From the NCBI RefSeq assembly GCF_000384295.1, contig NZ_KB913037.1, positions 3,086,649-3,150,648 of the forward strand: 64,000 nt of DNA. Direction: 5' to 3'. This DNA comes from Amycolatopsis balhimycina FH 1894. GTDB lineage: Bacteria > Actinomycetota > Actinomycetes > Mycobacteriales > Pseudonocardiaceae. The notes beneath the pieces were generated by a model. It made no database searches. It had not been told where the DNA came from and worked only from the letters and a program-made list of their open reading frames with translations. Positions 17,855 through 26,622 of this stretch are shown piece after piece. Position numbers and translations under genes: made by a program. Positions within the stretch are counted from its first letter, which is position 1. The number at the start of each line of letters is the position of its first letter.

Positions 17855-17887
17855 AGCGCGACCGTACGCGCCGTCACCCGGCGGTGG

Positions 17888-17906
17888 GGTGTACTGCCGG
17901 TACACC
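17888..17906. promoter_or_regulatory. perfect MmyB-regulator operator (site 2)
   Basis: GGTGTAC-TGCCG-GTACACC is a perfect palindrome with 7-bp arms. It lies 33 bp upstream of the minus-strand regulator start and 96 bp upstream of the alcohol dehydrogenase ATG, so it can control both. Confidence 0.7.
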
Positions 17907-18002
17907 CTTCACCAGTGACTCGCTGCCCACGCGAAAACGCGGTTGCCTGGAAGCCCAGGGGCCGTCCGGCCCCCGCAACCACCACCGCCAGAGGAGTCAC
18001 CC

Positions 18003-19019
18003 ATGCGCGGAGCCGTCATCCACGCTCCCGGCGACGTACGCTTCGAGCAGCTCGACGACCCGAAGATCCAGCAGCCGACCGACGCGATCATCCGCACCGT
18101 CGCCACCTGCGTCTGCGGCTCGGACCTGTGGCCCTACCGCGGCCTCGAACCGATCGGCGACCCGCACCCGATGGGCCACGAGTACGTCGGCGTCGTCGAA
18201 GAGGTCGGCAGCGAGGTGACCGCGGTCAAGCCCGGCCAGTTCGTGGTCGGCTCCTTCGCCACGTCGGACAACACCTGCGCGAACTGCCGCAACGGCTGGC
18301 AGTCCTCCTGCCTGCACCGCGAGTTCATGAGCACCTGCCAGGCCGATCACGTCCGCATCCCCCACGCCCAGGGCACGCTCGTCGCCACCCCCGAGCACCC
18401 GGACGACGAGTACGTGCCCAGCCTGCTCGCCGTGTCCGACGTCATGGGCACCGGCTGGTACGCGGCCCTCGCCGCCGAGGTGAAGCCCGGCTCCACCGCC
18501 GTCGTAGTCGGCGATGGCGCGGTCGGGCTGTGCGGCGTCATCGCCGCCAAGGAACTCGGCGCCGAACGCATCATCGCCATGAGCCGCCACGAGTCCCGGC
18601 AGAAGCTGGCCACCGAGTTCGGCGCGACCGACGTCGTCACCGAACGCGGTGACGAGGGCGTCGCCGCCATCAAGGACCTCACCGGCGGCATCGGCGCCGA
18701 CTCGGTCCTGGAGTGCGTCGGCACCGCCGAATCCATGAAGCAGGCCCTGCACTCGGCCCGCCCGGGCGGCAACGTCGGGTTCGTCGGCGTCCCGCACGAC
18801 GTGCGGATCGCGGGCGAGGAGCTGTTCTTCTCCCACGTCGGCCTGCGCGGCGGCCCCGCGCCCGTGCGCCGCTTCCTGCCCGACCTGATCGACCGGGTCC
18901 TGACCGGCCACATCAACCCGGGACTGGTCTTCGATCTCACCCTGCCCCTGGACCAGGTCGCCGAGGGCTACCGGGCCATGGACGAGCGGCGCGCCATCAA
19001 GACCCTGCTCACCCCCTGA
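18003..19019 (+). CDS. zinc-dependent alcohol dehydrogenase
   Basis: A 338-residue medium-chain dehydrogenase. Catalytic zinc ligands appear in 'CVCGSDLWP' and 'GHEYVGVVEEVG', structural zinc cysteines in 'CANCRNGWQSSC' and the NAD(P) motif in 'VVVGDGAVGLCG' near residue 168. It should interconvert an alcohol and aldehyde or ketone in the cytoplasm. GAGGAG lies eight bases before the ATG. It is divergent from the second MmyB-type regulator with the palindrome between them. The downstream Mo-hydroxylase operon carries a half-matching site, so alcohol-to-aldehyde-to-acid oxidation could be co-regulated (inference). Confidence 0.9.
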   Translation: MRGAVIHAPGDVRFEQLDDPKIQQPTDAIIRTVATCVCGSDLWPYRGLEPIGDPHPMGHEYVGVVEEVGSEVTAVKPGQFVVGSFATSDNTCANCRNGWQSSCLHREFMSTCQADHVRIPHAQGTLVATPEHPDDEYVPSLLAVSDVMGTGWYAALAAEVKPGSTAVVVGDGAVGLCGVIAAKELGAERIIAMSRHESRQKLATEFGATDVVTERGDEGVAAIKDLTGGIGADSVLECVGTAESMKQALHSARPGGNVGFVGVPHDVRIAGEELFFSHVGLRGGPAPVRRFLPDLIDRVLTGHINPGLVFDLTLPLDQVAEGYRAMDERRAIKTLLTP

Positions 19020-19216
19020 TCGAAGACCGGCACACCCGGTCCGGGTCGCAGCGACGGCGGTGCGGCCCGGACCGGCGATGCCCTCTGCGAAGGAGAGATT
19101 TCCCTGCGTCCCGGCAAGCTTCCCGCCGTCGTGTGGGTGCTCGCGAGACCGAGGAGGTCGCCGTACCGTGTTGACCGAGCCAACCGGCCAAGATATCGGC
19201 AATTTGCCCGCTTTAC

Positions 19217-19235
19217 GACGCACTGCCAGTACACC
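19217..19235. promoter_or_regulatory. putative MmyB-regulator half-operator (site 3)
   Basis: The spacer TGCCA and right arm GTACACC match the perfect site at 17888-17906, while the left arm GACGCAC matches 4 of 7 bases. It is 50 bp upstream of the Tat-signal iron-sulfur subunit gene, linking this operon to the MmyB-type regulators. Confidence 0.5.
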
Positions 19236-19284
19236 TCTCGTCAGGGACTCCCACACCTCGCGAACGCCTGGTGGGGTCGACTCC

Positions 19285-19920
19285 ATGTCCCCCGAGTCCC
19301 CCGAAAGTTCCCTGCCGCCCGGTGGCACCGAGGCGGAGCCGCCCACGGCCCACTCCCGGCGGACGTTCATCGCGGCGTCGGCGGTGACCGGCGCTGTCGC
19401 CGTGGCCGGCCCAGCGCTCCTCGGCGCCGAGCCCGCGACCGCCGCCGGCGACGCGTCGAGCAGCCGGGTCTCGGTGACCGTGAACGGAACGCGGCACACC
19501 GTCACCGTCGACAACCGGACCTCGCTGCTGGACCTGCTGCGTGAACACGTCGGCCTGACCGGCACCAAGAAGGGGTGCGACGCCGGTGCCTGCGGCGCGT
19601 GCACGGTCCTCGTCGACGGCCGACGCGTCAACGGGTGCCTGACCCTGGCGGTGCGGCTGGACGGCGCGCAGGTCACCACCATCGAGGGCCTGACGCGCGG
19701 CGACGACGGGCCGTTGCACCCGTTGCAGCAGGCGTTCGTCGACCAGGACGCGTTCCAGTGCGGGTACTGCACCCCCGGGCAGATCATGTCCGGCATCGGC
19801 TGCGCTCGGGAAGGCCATACCGGTTCGCCAGAAGAGATCCGGGAGTGGATGAGCGGCAACATCTGCCGCTGCGGCTGCTACGTCAAGATCGTCAAAGCCA
19901 TCCAGCAGGCGGGGAGCTGA
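19285..19920 (+). CDS. Mo-hydroxylase [2Fe-2S] subunit with Tat signal (PaoA-like)
   Basis: A 211-residue iron-sulfur subunit. A Tat-type leader is present ('SRRTFIAASAVTGAVAVAG', about 24-42). The plant-type [2Fe-2S] cysteines are in 'GCDAGACGACTV', the second cluster in 'CGYCTPGQ' and 'CRCGCY'. This matches PaoA/YagT of the periplasmic aldehyde oxidoreductase PaoABC, where only this subunit carries the Tat leader and the complex is exported folded. The FAD and molybdenum subunit genes follow 6 bp downstream. The ATG at 19285 lacks a strong ribosome site. No PaoD/XdhC-type insertion chaperone is seen nearby. Confidence 0.9.
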   Translation: MSPESPESSLPPGGTEAEPPTAHSRRTFIAASAVTGAVAVAGPALLGAEPATAAGDASSSRVSVTVNGTRHTVTVDNRTSLLDLLREHVGLTGTKKGCDAGACGACTVLVDGRRVNGCLTLAVRLDGAQVTTIEGLTRGDDGPLHPLQQAFVDQDAFQCGYCTPGQIMSGIGCAREGHTGSPEEIREWMSGNICRCGCYVKIVKAIQQAGS

Positions 19921-19926
19921 CGACCG

Positions 19927-20907
19927 ATGGAGTCCTTCTCCTACACCGAAGTTCCCGACATCCGGGCCGCCGTCGCGGCCGGACAGCGCGGCGGCCGGTA
20001 CATCGCCGGCGGCACGACGCTGGTCGACCTGATGCGCGAGACCGTGGAACGCCCCGGCACGCTGGTCGACATCGCCCGGCTGCCGCTCACCGGCATCTCC
20101 CCCGCTCCGGACGGCGGCCTGCGGATCGGGGCGCTGGTGCGGATGGCCGACGCCGCCGCGGACCCTCGGGTGCGGTCCGCCTTTCCGGTGGTCTCGGAGG
20201 CGCTGGAGCTGAGCGCGTCCGCGCAGCTGCGCAACATGGCCACCATCGGCGGCAACATCATGCAGCGCACCCGGTGCCCCTACTTCCGGGACGTCACCGC
20301 GCGCTGCAACAAGCGCGAACCGGGCTCGGGATGCGCCGCCCTCGACGGCTACAACCGCGGTCACGCCATCCTCGGCGGCTCCGAGGCGTGCGTCGCCACG
20401 CACCCGTCGGACGTCGCGGTCGCCTTCGCTGCCCTGGAAGCGGTCGTGCGCCTGCAGGGTCCGAGCGGTGAGCGCACCCTCCCGTTCGCCGGCTTCCACC
20501 TGCGGCCCGGCAGCACCCCGGACCGGGAACAGGCCCTGCGGCCGGGCGAGCTCATCACCGCCGTCGAGATCCCGGCACTCCCGCCCCCGGCGCGGTCGGG
20601 CTACCTCAAGGTGCGGGACCGGCAGAGCTATGAATTCGCCCTCACCTCGGCCGCGGTGGCCCTGCAGATCCAGGGCGGGGTGATCCGCGCGGCGAAGGTC
20701 GCGGCCGGTGGTGTCGGCACCGTCCCGTGGAAACTGCCCGCCGTCGAGCAGCACCTGCTCGGCAGACGGCCGTCGGACGCGCTGTGGGCCGAGGCCGCAC
20801 AACGAGCCGCGGACGGGGCCCGTCCCCTGCGGCACAACGGATTCAAGGTCGAACTGCTCAAGCGCACGGTCGAACGCCAGCTGCGCGTCGTGGGAGGCAC
20901 CCGGTGA
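19927..20907 (+). CDS. Mo-hydroxylase FAD subunit (PaoB-like)
   Basis: A 326-residue FAD subunit of the xanthine dehydrogenase family. The FAD loops are '[12 protein letters not shown]' and '[15 protein letters not shown]'. Cysteines at 'RTRCPYF', 'ARCNKR' and 'GSGCAA' are the extra set that in PaoB binds a [4Fe-4S] cluster, placing it in the YagS/PaoB subgroup. It would transfer electrons from the molybdenum site via the iron-sulfur subunit to an acceptor. Its stop overlaps the next gene's GTG by 4 bp, indicating translational coupling. Confidence 0.92.
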   Translation: MESFSYTEVPDIRAAVAAGQRGGRYIAGGTTLVDLMRETVERPGTLVDIARLPLTGISPAPDGGLRIGALVRMADAAADPRVRSAFPVVSEALELSASAQLRNMATIGGNIMQRTRCPYFRDVTARCNKREPGSGCAALDGYNRGHAILGGSEACVATHPSDVAVAFAALEAVVRLQGPSGERTLPFAGFHLRPGSTPDREQALRPGELITAVEIPALPPPARSGYLKVRDRQSYEFALTSAAVALQIQGGVIRAAKVAAGGVGTVPWKLPAVEQHLLGRRPSDALWAEAAQRAADGARPLRHNGFKVELLKRTVERQLRVVGGTR

Positions 20908-23102
20908 CACTCCAGCCCCGAACCGCCGTCGGCACCCCGCAGTCCCGGGTGGACGGACGGCTCAAGGTGACCGGACAAGCCCGCTACGCCGCCGACCACC
21001 CGACGGACGGCGTCCTCTACGCGGCCGTGGTCGACAGCAGCGTCGGACGTGGCCGCGTCACGAGCGTCGACGACAGCGCCGCCCGCGCCCACCCGGGCGT
21101 CCTGCGCGTGATCAGCCACCTCAACGCCCCGCGCCTGCCCTATGTGGACAACCCGGGGTCGAACAACCCCGCGCCGAACTCACGGCTGCGCGTCTTCCAG
21201 GACGACCGGGTCCGGTTCTTCGGCCAGCCGGTCGCCGTCGTGGTCGCCACCACTCACGAGGCCGCCCAGCAAGGCGCACGCCTGGTGAAGGTGTCCTACG
21301 CCGCCGAGCAGCCCGTCACCGACCTGGCCACCGCACCCGCCGACGAGCCCACGACCTACGCGCGAGGCGACGCCGACCGCGCACTGGCCGCCGCGCCGGT
21401 CCGGCTGGACCTGACCTACCGGACCGCCCGCAACCACCACAACCCGATGGAGCCACACGCCACCATCGCCCGCTGGGACGGCGACCGCCTCACCGTGTGG
21501 GACAAGACCCAGTGGGTCGTGGGCGGTACCCAGCAGGAGCTCGCCGCCGTGTTCGGCATCCCGCAGACGTCGATCCGGGTCATCTCGCCCTTCGTCGGCG
21601 GCGCGTTCGGCAGCGGGCTGCGGGCCTGGCCGCACACCACGATCGCCGCGCTCGCCGCCCGCGAGACCGGGCGTCCGGTCAAGCTCGTCCTCGCCCGGCG
21701 GCAGCTGTACTTCGGCACCGGCTTCCGGCCCGCCTACTCCTACCGGCTCCGGGCGGGCAGCGACCGCACCGGGCGGCTCACCGCGATGACGCACGAGATC
21801 CGCAGCGAGACTTCCCGCTACGAGACGTTCACCGAGGCCGTGCTGGCGCCCGGCCAGATGCTCTACTCCATGCCGAACGTCCGCCAGGCGTACTCCACCG
21901 TGCCGCTGGACGTGAACACCCCGATCTGGATGCGCGGACCCGGCTACGCCTCCGCCGCGCTCGTCATCGAATCCGCGATGGACGAGCTCGCGCACCAGCT
22001 CGGCATCGACCCCATCGAACTGCGCAAGCGCAACGAACCGGCGGCCGACGAATCCAGCGGTCAGCCGTTCTCCACCCGCCGGCTGCGCGAATGCTACGAC
22101 GTCGGCGCCCGCGAGTTCGGCTGGCGCCGCCGCACCCCGAAGCCGGCGTCCACCAGGGACGGCGACTGGCTGATCGGCACCGGCATGGCGGCCGCGGTCT
22201 ACGACACCGCCCGCGCCCCGGCACAGGCCCACGTCCGGCTCAACGCCGACGGCACCGCCCTGGTCCAGTCGGCGACCAGCGACATGGGCCTCGGCACCTA
22301 CACCTCGATGCCCCAGGTCGCCGCCGACGCACTCGGCCTGACCATGGACACCGTCGAGTTCCGGCTCGGCGACTCGCTCATGCCGCCGACCCCGCCCCAC
22401 GGCGGATCCATGACCATGGCCAGCGTCGGTTCCGCCGTCCAGGACGGCTGCGACAAGGTCCGCCGCCAGGCCATCACCCTGGCCGTCAACGACCCTCGCT
22501 CCCCTTTGCGCGGCATCAACCCCGACGACATCATCGTCCGAAAAGGACGGATGCACGCGAAGAACGACCCGACGCGCGGCGAAACCTACCGCCAAGTCCT
22601 CGCGCGCAACGGCCGCGACCACCTCGAGGTGATCGGGTCCTGGGCACCGCCGGAGCAGAACCGGTTCTCGATGTACGGCTACGGCGCCGTCTTCGCCGAA
22701 GTCGCCGTCGACGCGCGCCTCGGCCTGGTCCGGCTCCGGCGCATGCTGGGCGTCTACGACGCGGGCCGGATCGTCAACCCCAAGCTCGCCGACAGCCAGG
22801 CCCTCGGCGGCATGGTCGGCGGCATCGGCGCCGCCCTGCTGGAGCACACCGTCACCGACCCGCGCGACGGCCGCATCGTCAACGCCAACCTCGCCGACTA
22901 CCTCGTCCCCGTCAACGCCGACATCCGCGACCTTCGCGCGATCTACCTGGATGGCGAAGACCGCGAAGCCGACCCTCTCGGCGTCAAGGGCCTCGCCGAG
23001 CTCGTGCTTGTCGGCGTGGCCCCGGCGATCGCCAACGCGGTCTTCCACGCGACCGGACGGCGCATCCGTGAGTTTCCGATCACCGCTGATGCCCTGCTGT
23101 GA
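20904..23102 (+). CDS. Mo-hydroxylase molybdenum-cofactor subunit (PaoC-like)
   Basis: A 732-residue molybdopterin-binding subunit with the family hallmarks 'FVGGAFGSG' near 225, 'MEPHATIA' near 180, an Arg-containing '[11 protein letters not shown]' loop and the catalytic Glu region '[12 protein letters not shown]' near 690. The last is less conserved than in the second copy ('GVGEVGITG'). It should oxidise aldehydes or N-heterocycles with water-derived oxygen. GTG 20904 overlaps the FAD subunit stop (GTGA). It probably forms an exported heterotrimer with the two preceding products. Confidence 0.92.
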   Translation: MTLQPRTAVGTPQSRVDGRLKVTGQARYAADHPTDGVLYAAVVDSSVGRGRVTSVDDSAARAHPGVLRVISHLNAPRLPYVDNPGSNNPAPNSRLRVFQDDRVRFFGQPVAVVVATTHEAAQQGARLVKVSYAAEQPVTDLATAPADEPTTYARGDADRALAAAPVRLDLTYRTARNHHNPMEPHATIARWDGDRLTVWDKTQWVVGGTQQELAAVFGIPQTSIRVISPFVGGAFGSGLRAWPHTTIAALAARETGRPVKLVLARRQLYFGTGFRPAYSYRLRAGSDRTGRLTAMTHEIRSETSRYETFTEAVLAPGQMLYSMPNVRQAYSTVPLDVNTPIWMRGPGYASAALVIESAMDELAHQLGIDPIELRKRNEPAADESSGQPFSTRRLRECYDVGAREFGWRRRTPKPASTRDGDWLIGTGMAAAVYDTARAPAQAHVRLNADGTALVQSATSDMGLGTYTSMPQVAADALGLTMDTVEFRLGDSLMPPTPPHGGSMTMASVGSAVQDGCDKVRRQAITLAVNDPRSPLRGINPDDIIVRKGRMHAKNDPTRGETYRQVLARNGRDHLEVIGSWAPPEQNRFSMYGYGAVFAEVAVDARLGLVRLRRMLGVYDAGRIVNPKLADSQALGGMVGGIGAALLEHTVTDPRDGRIVNANLADYLVPVNADIRDLRAIYLDGEDREADPLGVKGLAELVLVGVAPAIANAVFHATGRRIREFPITADALL

Positions 23103-23115
23103 GCGTGGCCGAGGG

Positions 23116-23334
23116 TCAGGCTTTGCGGACGCGGGTCACTCGGAAGCGGAAGCTGTCCTGCTGGGCTGCTTCGTAGTCGAACTCGACCGGGTCACCGGCT
23201 TCCAGGGCGCGGAAGCCGTCCATCTCGATCGCGCTGAAGTGGACCCACGCGTCGCAGCCCGCCGGCAGGTCGGGCGAGGCGATCGCTCCCCAGCCCTTCT
23301 CGGGTTTGAAGAACTTGACAGTGCCATGCGCCAT
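23116..23334 (-). CDS. cold-shock-domain protein (or C-terminal domain of the fused ORF)
   Basis: A 72-residue cold-shock domain starting at an internal ATG. It has RNP1-like 'KGWGAI' and RNP2-like 'AWVHFS', variants of KGFGFI and VFVHFS typical of an actinobacterial CSD subgroup, and ends 'FRFRVTRVRKA'. Such domains normally stand alone and bind single-stranded RNA or DNA. Here the frame is open from the upstream DUF2218 protein, so it may be made alone from ATG 23334 (ribosome site weak), as the end of a fusion, or both. Confidence 0.7.
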   Translation of the reverse strand: MAHGTVKFFKPEKGWGAIASPDLPAGCDAWVHFSAIEMDGFRALEAGDPVEFDYEAAQQDSFRFRVTRVRKA

Positions 23335-24045
23335 GCCGGCAGCATGGCGGACGGCTACCGGTGGGGCAATCGAGTCCGGGCGCGTGGCGGGCCTGGCGAT
23401 GCTGGCCGTGTGGCTGTCACGAGCGGTGGGCGTGCCGGCTGAGGGTGCAGGCGGGTGGCGGTGCGAGTGAGCTGCGAAACCGACGCGGTGCGGTCGAAAG
23501 CGCTTCCGGGCGAACAGGGCCACGATGACGATCTTCAGGACCACCAGCGCGAGGAGGATGTCGGCGACCACGCTCGTCCAGCGCCAAGCCGCCAGCGCCG
23601 CACCACCGAAGGCGATGTGCGCGGCGATGGCCAGCACCACAGCCACCACGACCGCGATCGTGGTCCCCCGCGCTCGCCGAACCACCTCGCCGTCGCGGCT
23701 GGGTCCCGAGGGACCTTCCCAGCTCACCTTCAGGCCGTCGCGCCGGCCGAACCTTTCCAGGTCCGCGCCCAGAATGCCCTGGAGCCGCGCCAGCTGATCC
23801 AAGTCGCCGGCCTCGACCCGCACCGTCAAAGTGTCCGATGTGGACCGGAGCGCGCAGTCACCCCAGCTGAATCTGATCTTGCCTTCGTTCTCGGCATATT
23901 CGACGTCCACCACCTGGGGGCGTGCCTGACCGTCCCCGCCGTGCAGGTGCCCGGCCTTCTCGCCCATGGCTTGGGCGTGGCGGCACAACTGCACGAGGAA
24001 CCGCTCAGCTCGCCGCGTGGCGATGTGTGCTTCGGCGACCGGCAT
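23116..24045 (-). CDS. DUF2218 membrane protein fused in frame to a cold-shock domain
   Basis: One open frame of 309 residues: DUF2218 (~1-110), two membrane spans (~129-151 and 157-179), a basic, Pro/His-rich linker (~180-237) and a cold-shock domain (238-309). No stop separates the parts. DUF2218 proteins are usually ~95-100 residues and soluble, so the membrane extension is unusual. If translated through, the RNA-binding domain is tethered at the membrane. The ATG follows the methyltransferase stop by 2 bp, with GAGGAT upstream, so the two are one operon. Function is unknown. Confidence 0.6.
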   Translation of the reverse strand: MPVAEAHIATRRAERFLVQLCRHAQAMGEKAGHLHGGDGQARPQVVDVEYAENEGKIRFSWGDCALRSTSDTLTVRVEAGDLDQLARLQGILGADLERFGRRDGLKVSWEGPSGPSRDGEVVRRARGTTIAVVVAVVLAIAAHIAFGGAALAAWRWTSVVADILLALVVLKIVIVALFARKRFRPHRVGFAAHSHRHPPAPSAGTPTARDSHTASIARPATRPDSIAPPVAVRHAAGMAHGTVKFFKPEKGWGAIASPDLPAGCDAWVHFSAIEMDGFRALEAGDPVEFDYEAAQQDSFRFRVTRVRKA

Positions 24046-24047
24046 GC

Positions 24048-24668
24048 TCAGATCCTCGTCAGGGCGGCGAACCACGCGCGGACGCCGTCCGGGTCAGGGG
24101 TGATCTCGATGGTGGCGGGCTCGATCGAGTCGACCCGCCACCCGTCGGCGAAGGCGGTGGTGATCTCCGTCTGCGTCACGCGGTGCACCCAGGGCCAGTC
24201 GCCGCCGGACTGGCGGTCGCCGAAGCAGAGCATGAAGTACCGGCCGCCCGGATTCACCACGATCCGCAAGCCCTGGACGAAGGCCGCGCGATCGTCGGTG
24301 TCGAAGCTGTGGAACAGGCCGCAGTCGAGGACGGTGTCGAACGACTCGTCCAGCTCGGCCAGCTTCCGGGCGTCGTGGCGGAGGAACCGCGCGCTTCGCT
24401 CGCGCTCGCGTGCCTTCTCCTCGGCACGGTGCAGTGCCGCCGACGCGAGGTCGACGCCGGTGGCGTCCAGGCCGAGCCCGGCGCACATCAGCACGTGTTC
24501 ACCGGTGCCGCACCCGACGTCGAGGACCCGGCCCCGGATCGCGCCCGCGTCGGCCAGCGCGCGGAACACCCCCTGCGGCCGTCCGATGTCCCACGGCGGC
24601 GGGCTTCGGTACAGGTCGCCGGGGCCGCCAGGGCGGTGGGAACGGGAGTAGTGCGGCGATGCGGTCAT
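24048..24668 (-). CDS. class I SAM-dependent methyltransferase
   Basis: A 206-residue Rossmann methyltransferase. Motif I is 'VLDVGCGTGEH' (48-58), the acidic motif II 'ATGVDLAS' near 70 and motif post-I 'FDTVLDCGLFHSF' near 112, ending 'GGRYFMLCFGDR', a pattern seen in thiol/small-molecule methyltransferases resembling TehB/TPMT. It acts on an unknown small substrate. It is divergent from a TetR-type regulator with a palindrome between them, so it is the likely regulated target; the DUF2218 gene follows in the same transcript. Confidence 0.88.
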   Translation of the reverse strand: MTASPHYSRSHRPGGPGDLYRSPPPWDIGRPQGVFRALADAGAIRGRVLDVGCGTGEHVLMCAGLGLDATGVDLASAALHRAEEKARERERSARFLRHDARKLAELDESFDTVLDCGLFHSFDTDDRAAFVQGLRIVVNPGGRYFMLCFGDRQSGGDWPWVHRVTQTEITTAFADGWRVDSIEPATIEITPDPDGVRAWFAALTRI

Positions 24669-24681
24669 CGGTCCAGTTTTA

Positions 24682-24719
24682 TCGAGACACTCTGTCGCTG
24701 TCAATGCTGACTGTCTCGA
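24682..24719. promoter_or_regulatory. inverted repeat between methyltransferase and TetR genes
   Basis: TCGAGACA (24682-24689) and TGTCTCGA (24712-24719) form perfect 8-bp arms 22 bp apart in the short divergent promoter. This is a likely operator for the TetR-type protein encoded at 24730. Confidence 0.55.
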
Positions 24720-24729
24720 CGGTGCCGCT

Positions 24730-25350
24730 GTGTATGCTCCAGACGTGCCGAAGCTGTGGACCGACACGATCGAGGCGCACCGGGAGGCGGTGCGCGAAGC
24801 CGCCCTGGACGCGACCGCGGCCTTGGTGGCCGAGCACGGGCTGACCGGCGTGAAGATGTCGCAGATCGCCACGAAAGCCGGGATCGGCCGGGCGACGCTG
24901 TACAAGTACTTCCCCGACGTCGAAGCGATCCTGTCGGCCTGGCACGAACGCCAGATCCGCAGCCATCTGACGCAGCTCACCGAGATCCGGGACCAGGACG
25001 GCGACGCCGGCGACCGCCTCGAGAAGGTGCTCAACGCCTACGCGGCGATCCAGTTCCAGCGGGCTCGGCACCACCGGCACGAACCGCACGGCGCCGAACT
25101 GGCGGCGCTCCTGCACCCCGGCGAACACGTCGCCCAGGCCCAGCACCACCTGCACGCGATGTTCCGCGATCTCCTCTCAGAAGCCGCGGACGCCGGCGAC
25201 ATCCGGGACGACGTGTCCCCCGGCGAACTCGCGAGCTACTGCCTCCACGCGTTGACCGCCGCGGGCAGCCTGCCGTCCGACGCCGCGGCCCACCGGCTGG
25301 TGGCCGTCACCCTGGCCGGCCTGCGCCGCCCAGCTGATCCGGCCCACTGA
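24730..25350 (+). CDS. TetR-family transcriptional regulator
   Basis: A protein of about 206 residues (201 if the GTG at 24745 is used). The N-terminal helix-turn-helix is 'VKMSQIATKAGIGRATLYKYFPD' shape at ~38-60, followed by a variable helical ligand domain. The true start is ambiguous: ATG 24730 lies close to the operator, GTG 24745 fits the usual TetR N-terminus better. It is divergent from the methyltransferase/DUF2218 operon, which it probably represses through the inverted repeat upstream. The ligand is unknown. Confidence 0.88.
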   Translation: MYAPDVPKLWTDTIEAHREAVREAALDATAALVAEHGLTGVKMSQIATKAGIGRATLYKYFPDVEAILSAWHERQIRSHLTQLTEIRDQDGDAGDRLEKVLNAYAAIQFQRARHHRHEPHGAELAALLHPGEHVAQAQHHLHAMFRDLLSEAADAGDIRDDVSPGELASYCLHALTAAGSLPSDAAAHRLVAVTLAGLRRPADPAH

Positions 25351-25480
25351 TCCCGTCAGGCATATCCGTCGCCACGGCGGCGGCACACAACCGCGACTCG
25401 GTGATGGATCTCGTGCCCAGGCGCAATTCGCCGGAATGCCGGGGACCGGGTTTGCCTGCGCCCCCACTGCGAGCGGAATA

Positions 25481-26371
25481 TCAGCTGAGTGCTTGAATCT
25501 CGGTCGCCGGCCTCTCCTGGCCGGCCGCCCACGACGCCAACAGGGCCAGACCGTCCGCGGTCGCCGTGCCGGCGAGCGCGGTGTAGACGGTCAGGAGCAG
25601 GCCGGGTTCGGCAGGCAGCTCCATCGACTCGACGTCCAGGTCGAGCCGGCCCACTACCGGATGGTGCAAACGCTTGCGTCCGGACCGGTGGAGCCGAACG
25701 TCCCGAGATGCCCACCGCCGCCGAAATAGTTCACTGCGTGTTGACAATTCACCGACCAGGGCGATCAGCTCCTCGTCGTGCGGACTGCGGCCGGCTTCCA
25801 TGCGTAGCTTCGCGGCCACATCGCAGGCGATTCGGTCATAGTCGACGAAGAACGTTTTCGCCGCCTCGGGATCCAGATACACGAACCGCGCGGTGTTCGC
25901 CGGCCGTCGCGTGTCGGCCAGCACCGGGGAATACAGCGCGCGGGCAAGTTGATTCATGGCCAGCACGTCATAACGGCCGTTGCAAATCCAAGCCGGCGCA
26001 TCGGTGATGGCGTCGAGCACCTGCTGAAGCGCCGGACGCACCGTCACGGCGGGTCGCCGTCGGCGTGGACCACTGGGCGGCCTGGACTGCCGCGCAAGGT
26101 GGAACAGGTGATCGCGCTCGGCCTCGTCAAGGTGCAAGGCAGCGGCCACCGCGTCGAGCACCCCGTCGGAGGCGCCGGTGAGACCGCCGCGCTCCATACG
26201 CACGTAGTAGTCGACCGATACCCCTGCCAGTAGAGCTACCTCTTCGCGACGCAGACCTTTGACCCGGCGGTTGCCGCCGTAGGCGGGCAGTCCGGCCCGC
26301 TCTGGGGTGATCCGCGCGCGACGCGAGCTCAGGAATTCCTTGATCTCAGTGCGCAGATCGATCGTGGCCAC
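25481..26371 (-). CDS. XRE-type regulator with MmyB-like ligand domain (3)
   Basis: A 296-residue third member of the MmyB-type family: helix-turn-helix 'RREEVALLAGVSVDYYVRMERG' at ~38-60 and a ligand domain with 'NQLARALYSPVLAD' and 'LDPEAAKTFFVDYD'. It is more diverged than the other two in this window. GTG 26371 is chosen from the family N-terminus ('LRTEIKEFLSSRRARITPE'). The operator-like GAGGTAC-TGCTG-GTACCCC lies 34 bp upstream. The neighbouring SDR at 26622 is on the same strand, separated by the dispersed repeat, so the target is unclear. Confidence 0.87.
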   Translation of the reverse strand: MATIDLRTEIKEFLSSRRARITPERAGLPAYGGNRRVKGLRREEVALLAGVSVDYYVRMERGGLTGASDGVLDAVAAALHLDEAERDHLFHLARQSRPPSGPRRRRPAVTVRPALQQVLDAITDAPAWICNGRYDVLAMNQLARALYSPVLADTRRPANTARFVYLDPEAAKTFFVDYDRIACDVAAKLRMEAGRSPHDEELIALVGELSTRSELFRRRWASRDVRLHRSGRKRLHHPVVGRLDLDVESMELPAEPGLLLTVYTALAGTATADGLALLASWAAGQERPATEIQALS

Positions 26372-26404
26372 CCCTTCACCGTAGTCCGTGTCCGCAGGCG
26401 AAGG

Positions 26405-26423
26405 GAGGTACTGCTGGTACCCC
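26405..26423. promoter_or_regulatory. putative MmyB-regulator operator (site 4)
   Basis: GAGGTAC-TGCTG-GTACCCC matches the GGTGTAC-N5-GTACACC pattern in its core (TAC-N5-GTA) and sits at the same distance (about 34 bp) from its regulator start as sites 1 and 2. Confidence 0.55.
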
Positions 26424-26463
26424 CGTCGCCTAGTGTCGCGCGTCGCAAGTTGTTCGACGCTCA

Positions 26464-26622
26464 GGCCGCCGGAGTCAGGGCGCTCGCTCAGCCCCGGCGA
26501 GGCTCGCCAGCCCCGGCCAAAGGTCTTGAATGACTCATTCAGGACCTCCGAAGACCTGAATGAGTCATTCAGGACGCTCGCCCTCGCAGCTGCGCTGTCA
26601 ACGAACCCACGACGCGCAACAC
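26464..26622 (-). repeat. dispersed ~160-bp element, copy B (inverted relative to copy A)
   Basis: The reverse complement of this stretch matches 8183-8342 with about five substitutions and one indel, including both TGAATGA(C/G)TCATTCA palindromes. Its boundary coincides with the stop codon of the SDR gene at 26622-27422, whereas copy A begins 29 bp after a truncated sigma gene. Confidence 0.8.

Noticed and set aside
15956..18652. A very long plus-strand frame (898 codons) across the MmyB regulators
   Set aside because: Its residues are Arg/Pro-rich and match no family; it is a high-GC shadow of three real genes on both strands.
21180..23048. A 622-codon antisense frame inside the first molybdenum subunit gene
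   Set aside because: It is exactly antisense to a strongly conserved gene and has no recognisable domain.
24682..24719. Riboswitch or small RNA between methyltransferase and TetR genes
   Set aside because: The 60-bp gap holds a simple two-arm operator; there is no room for a structured leader.
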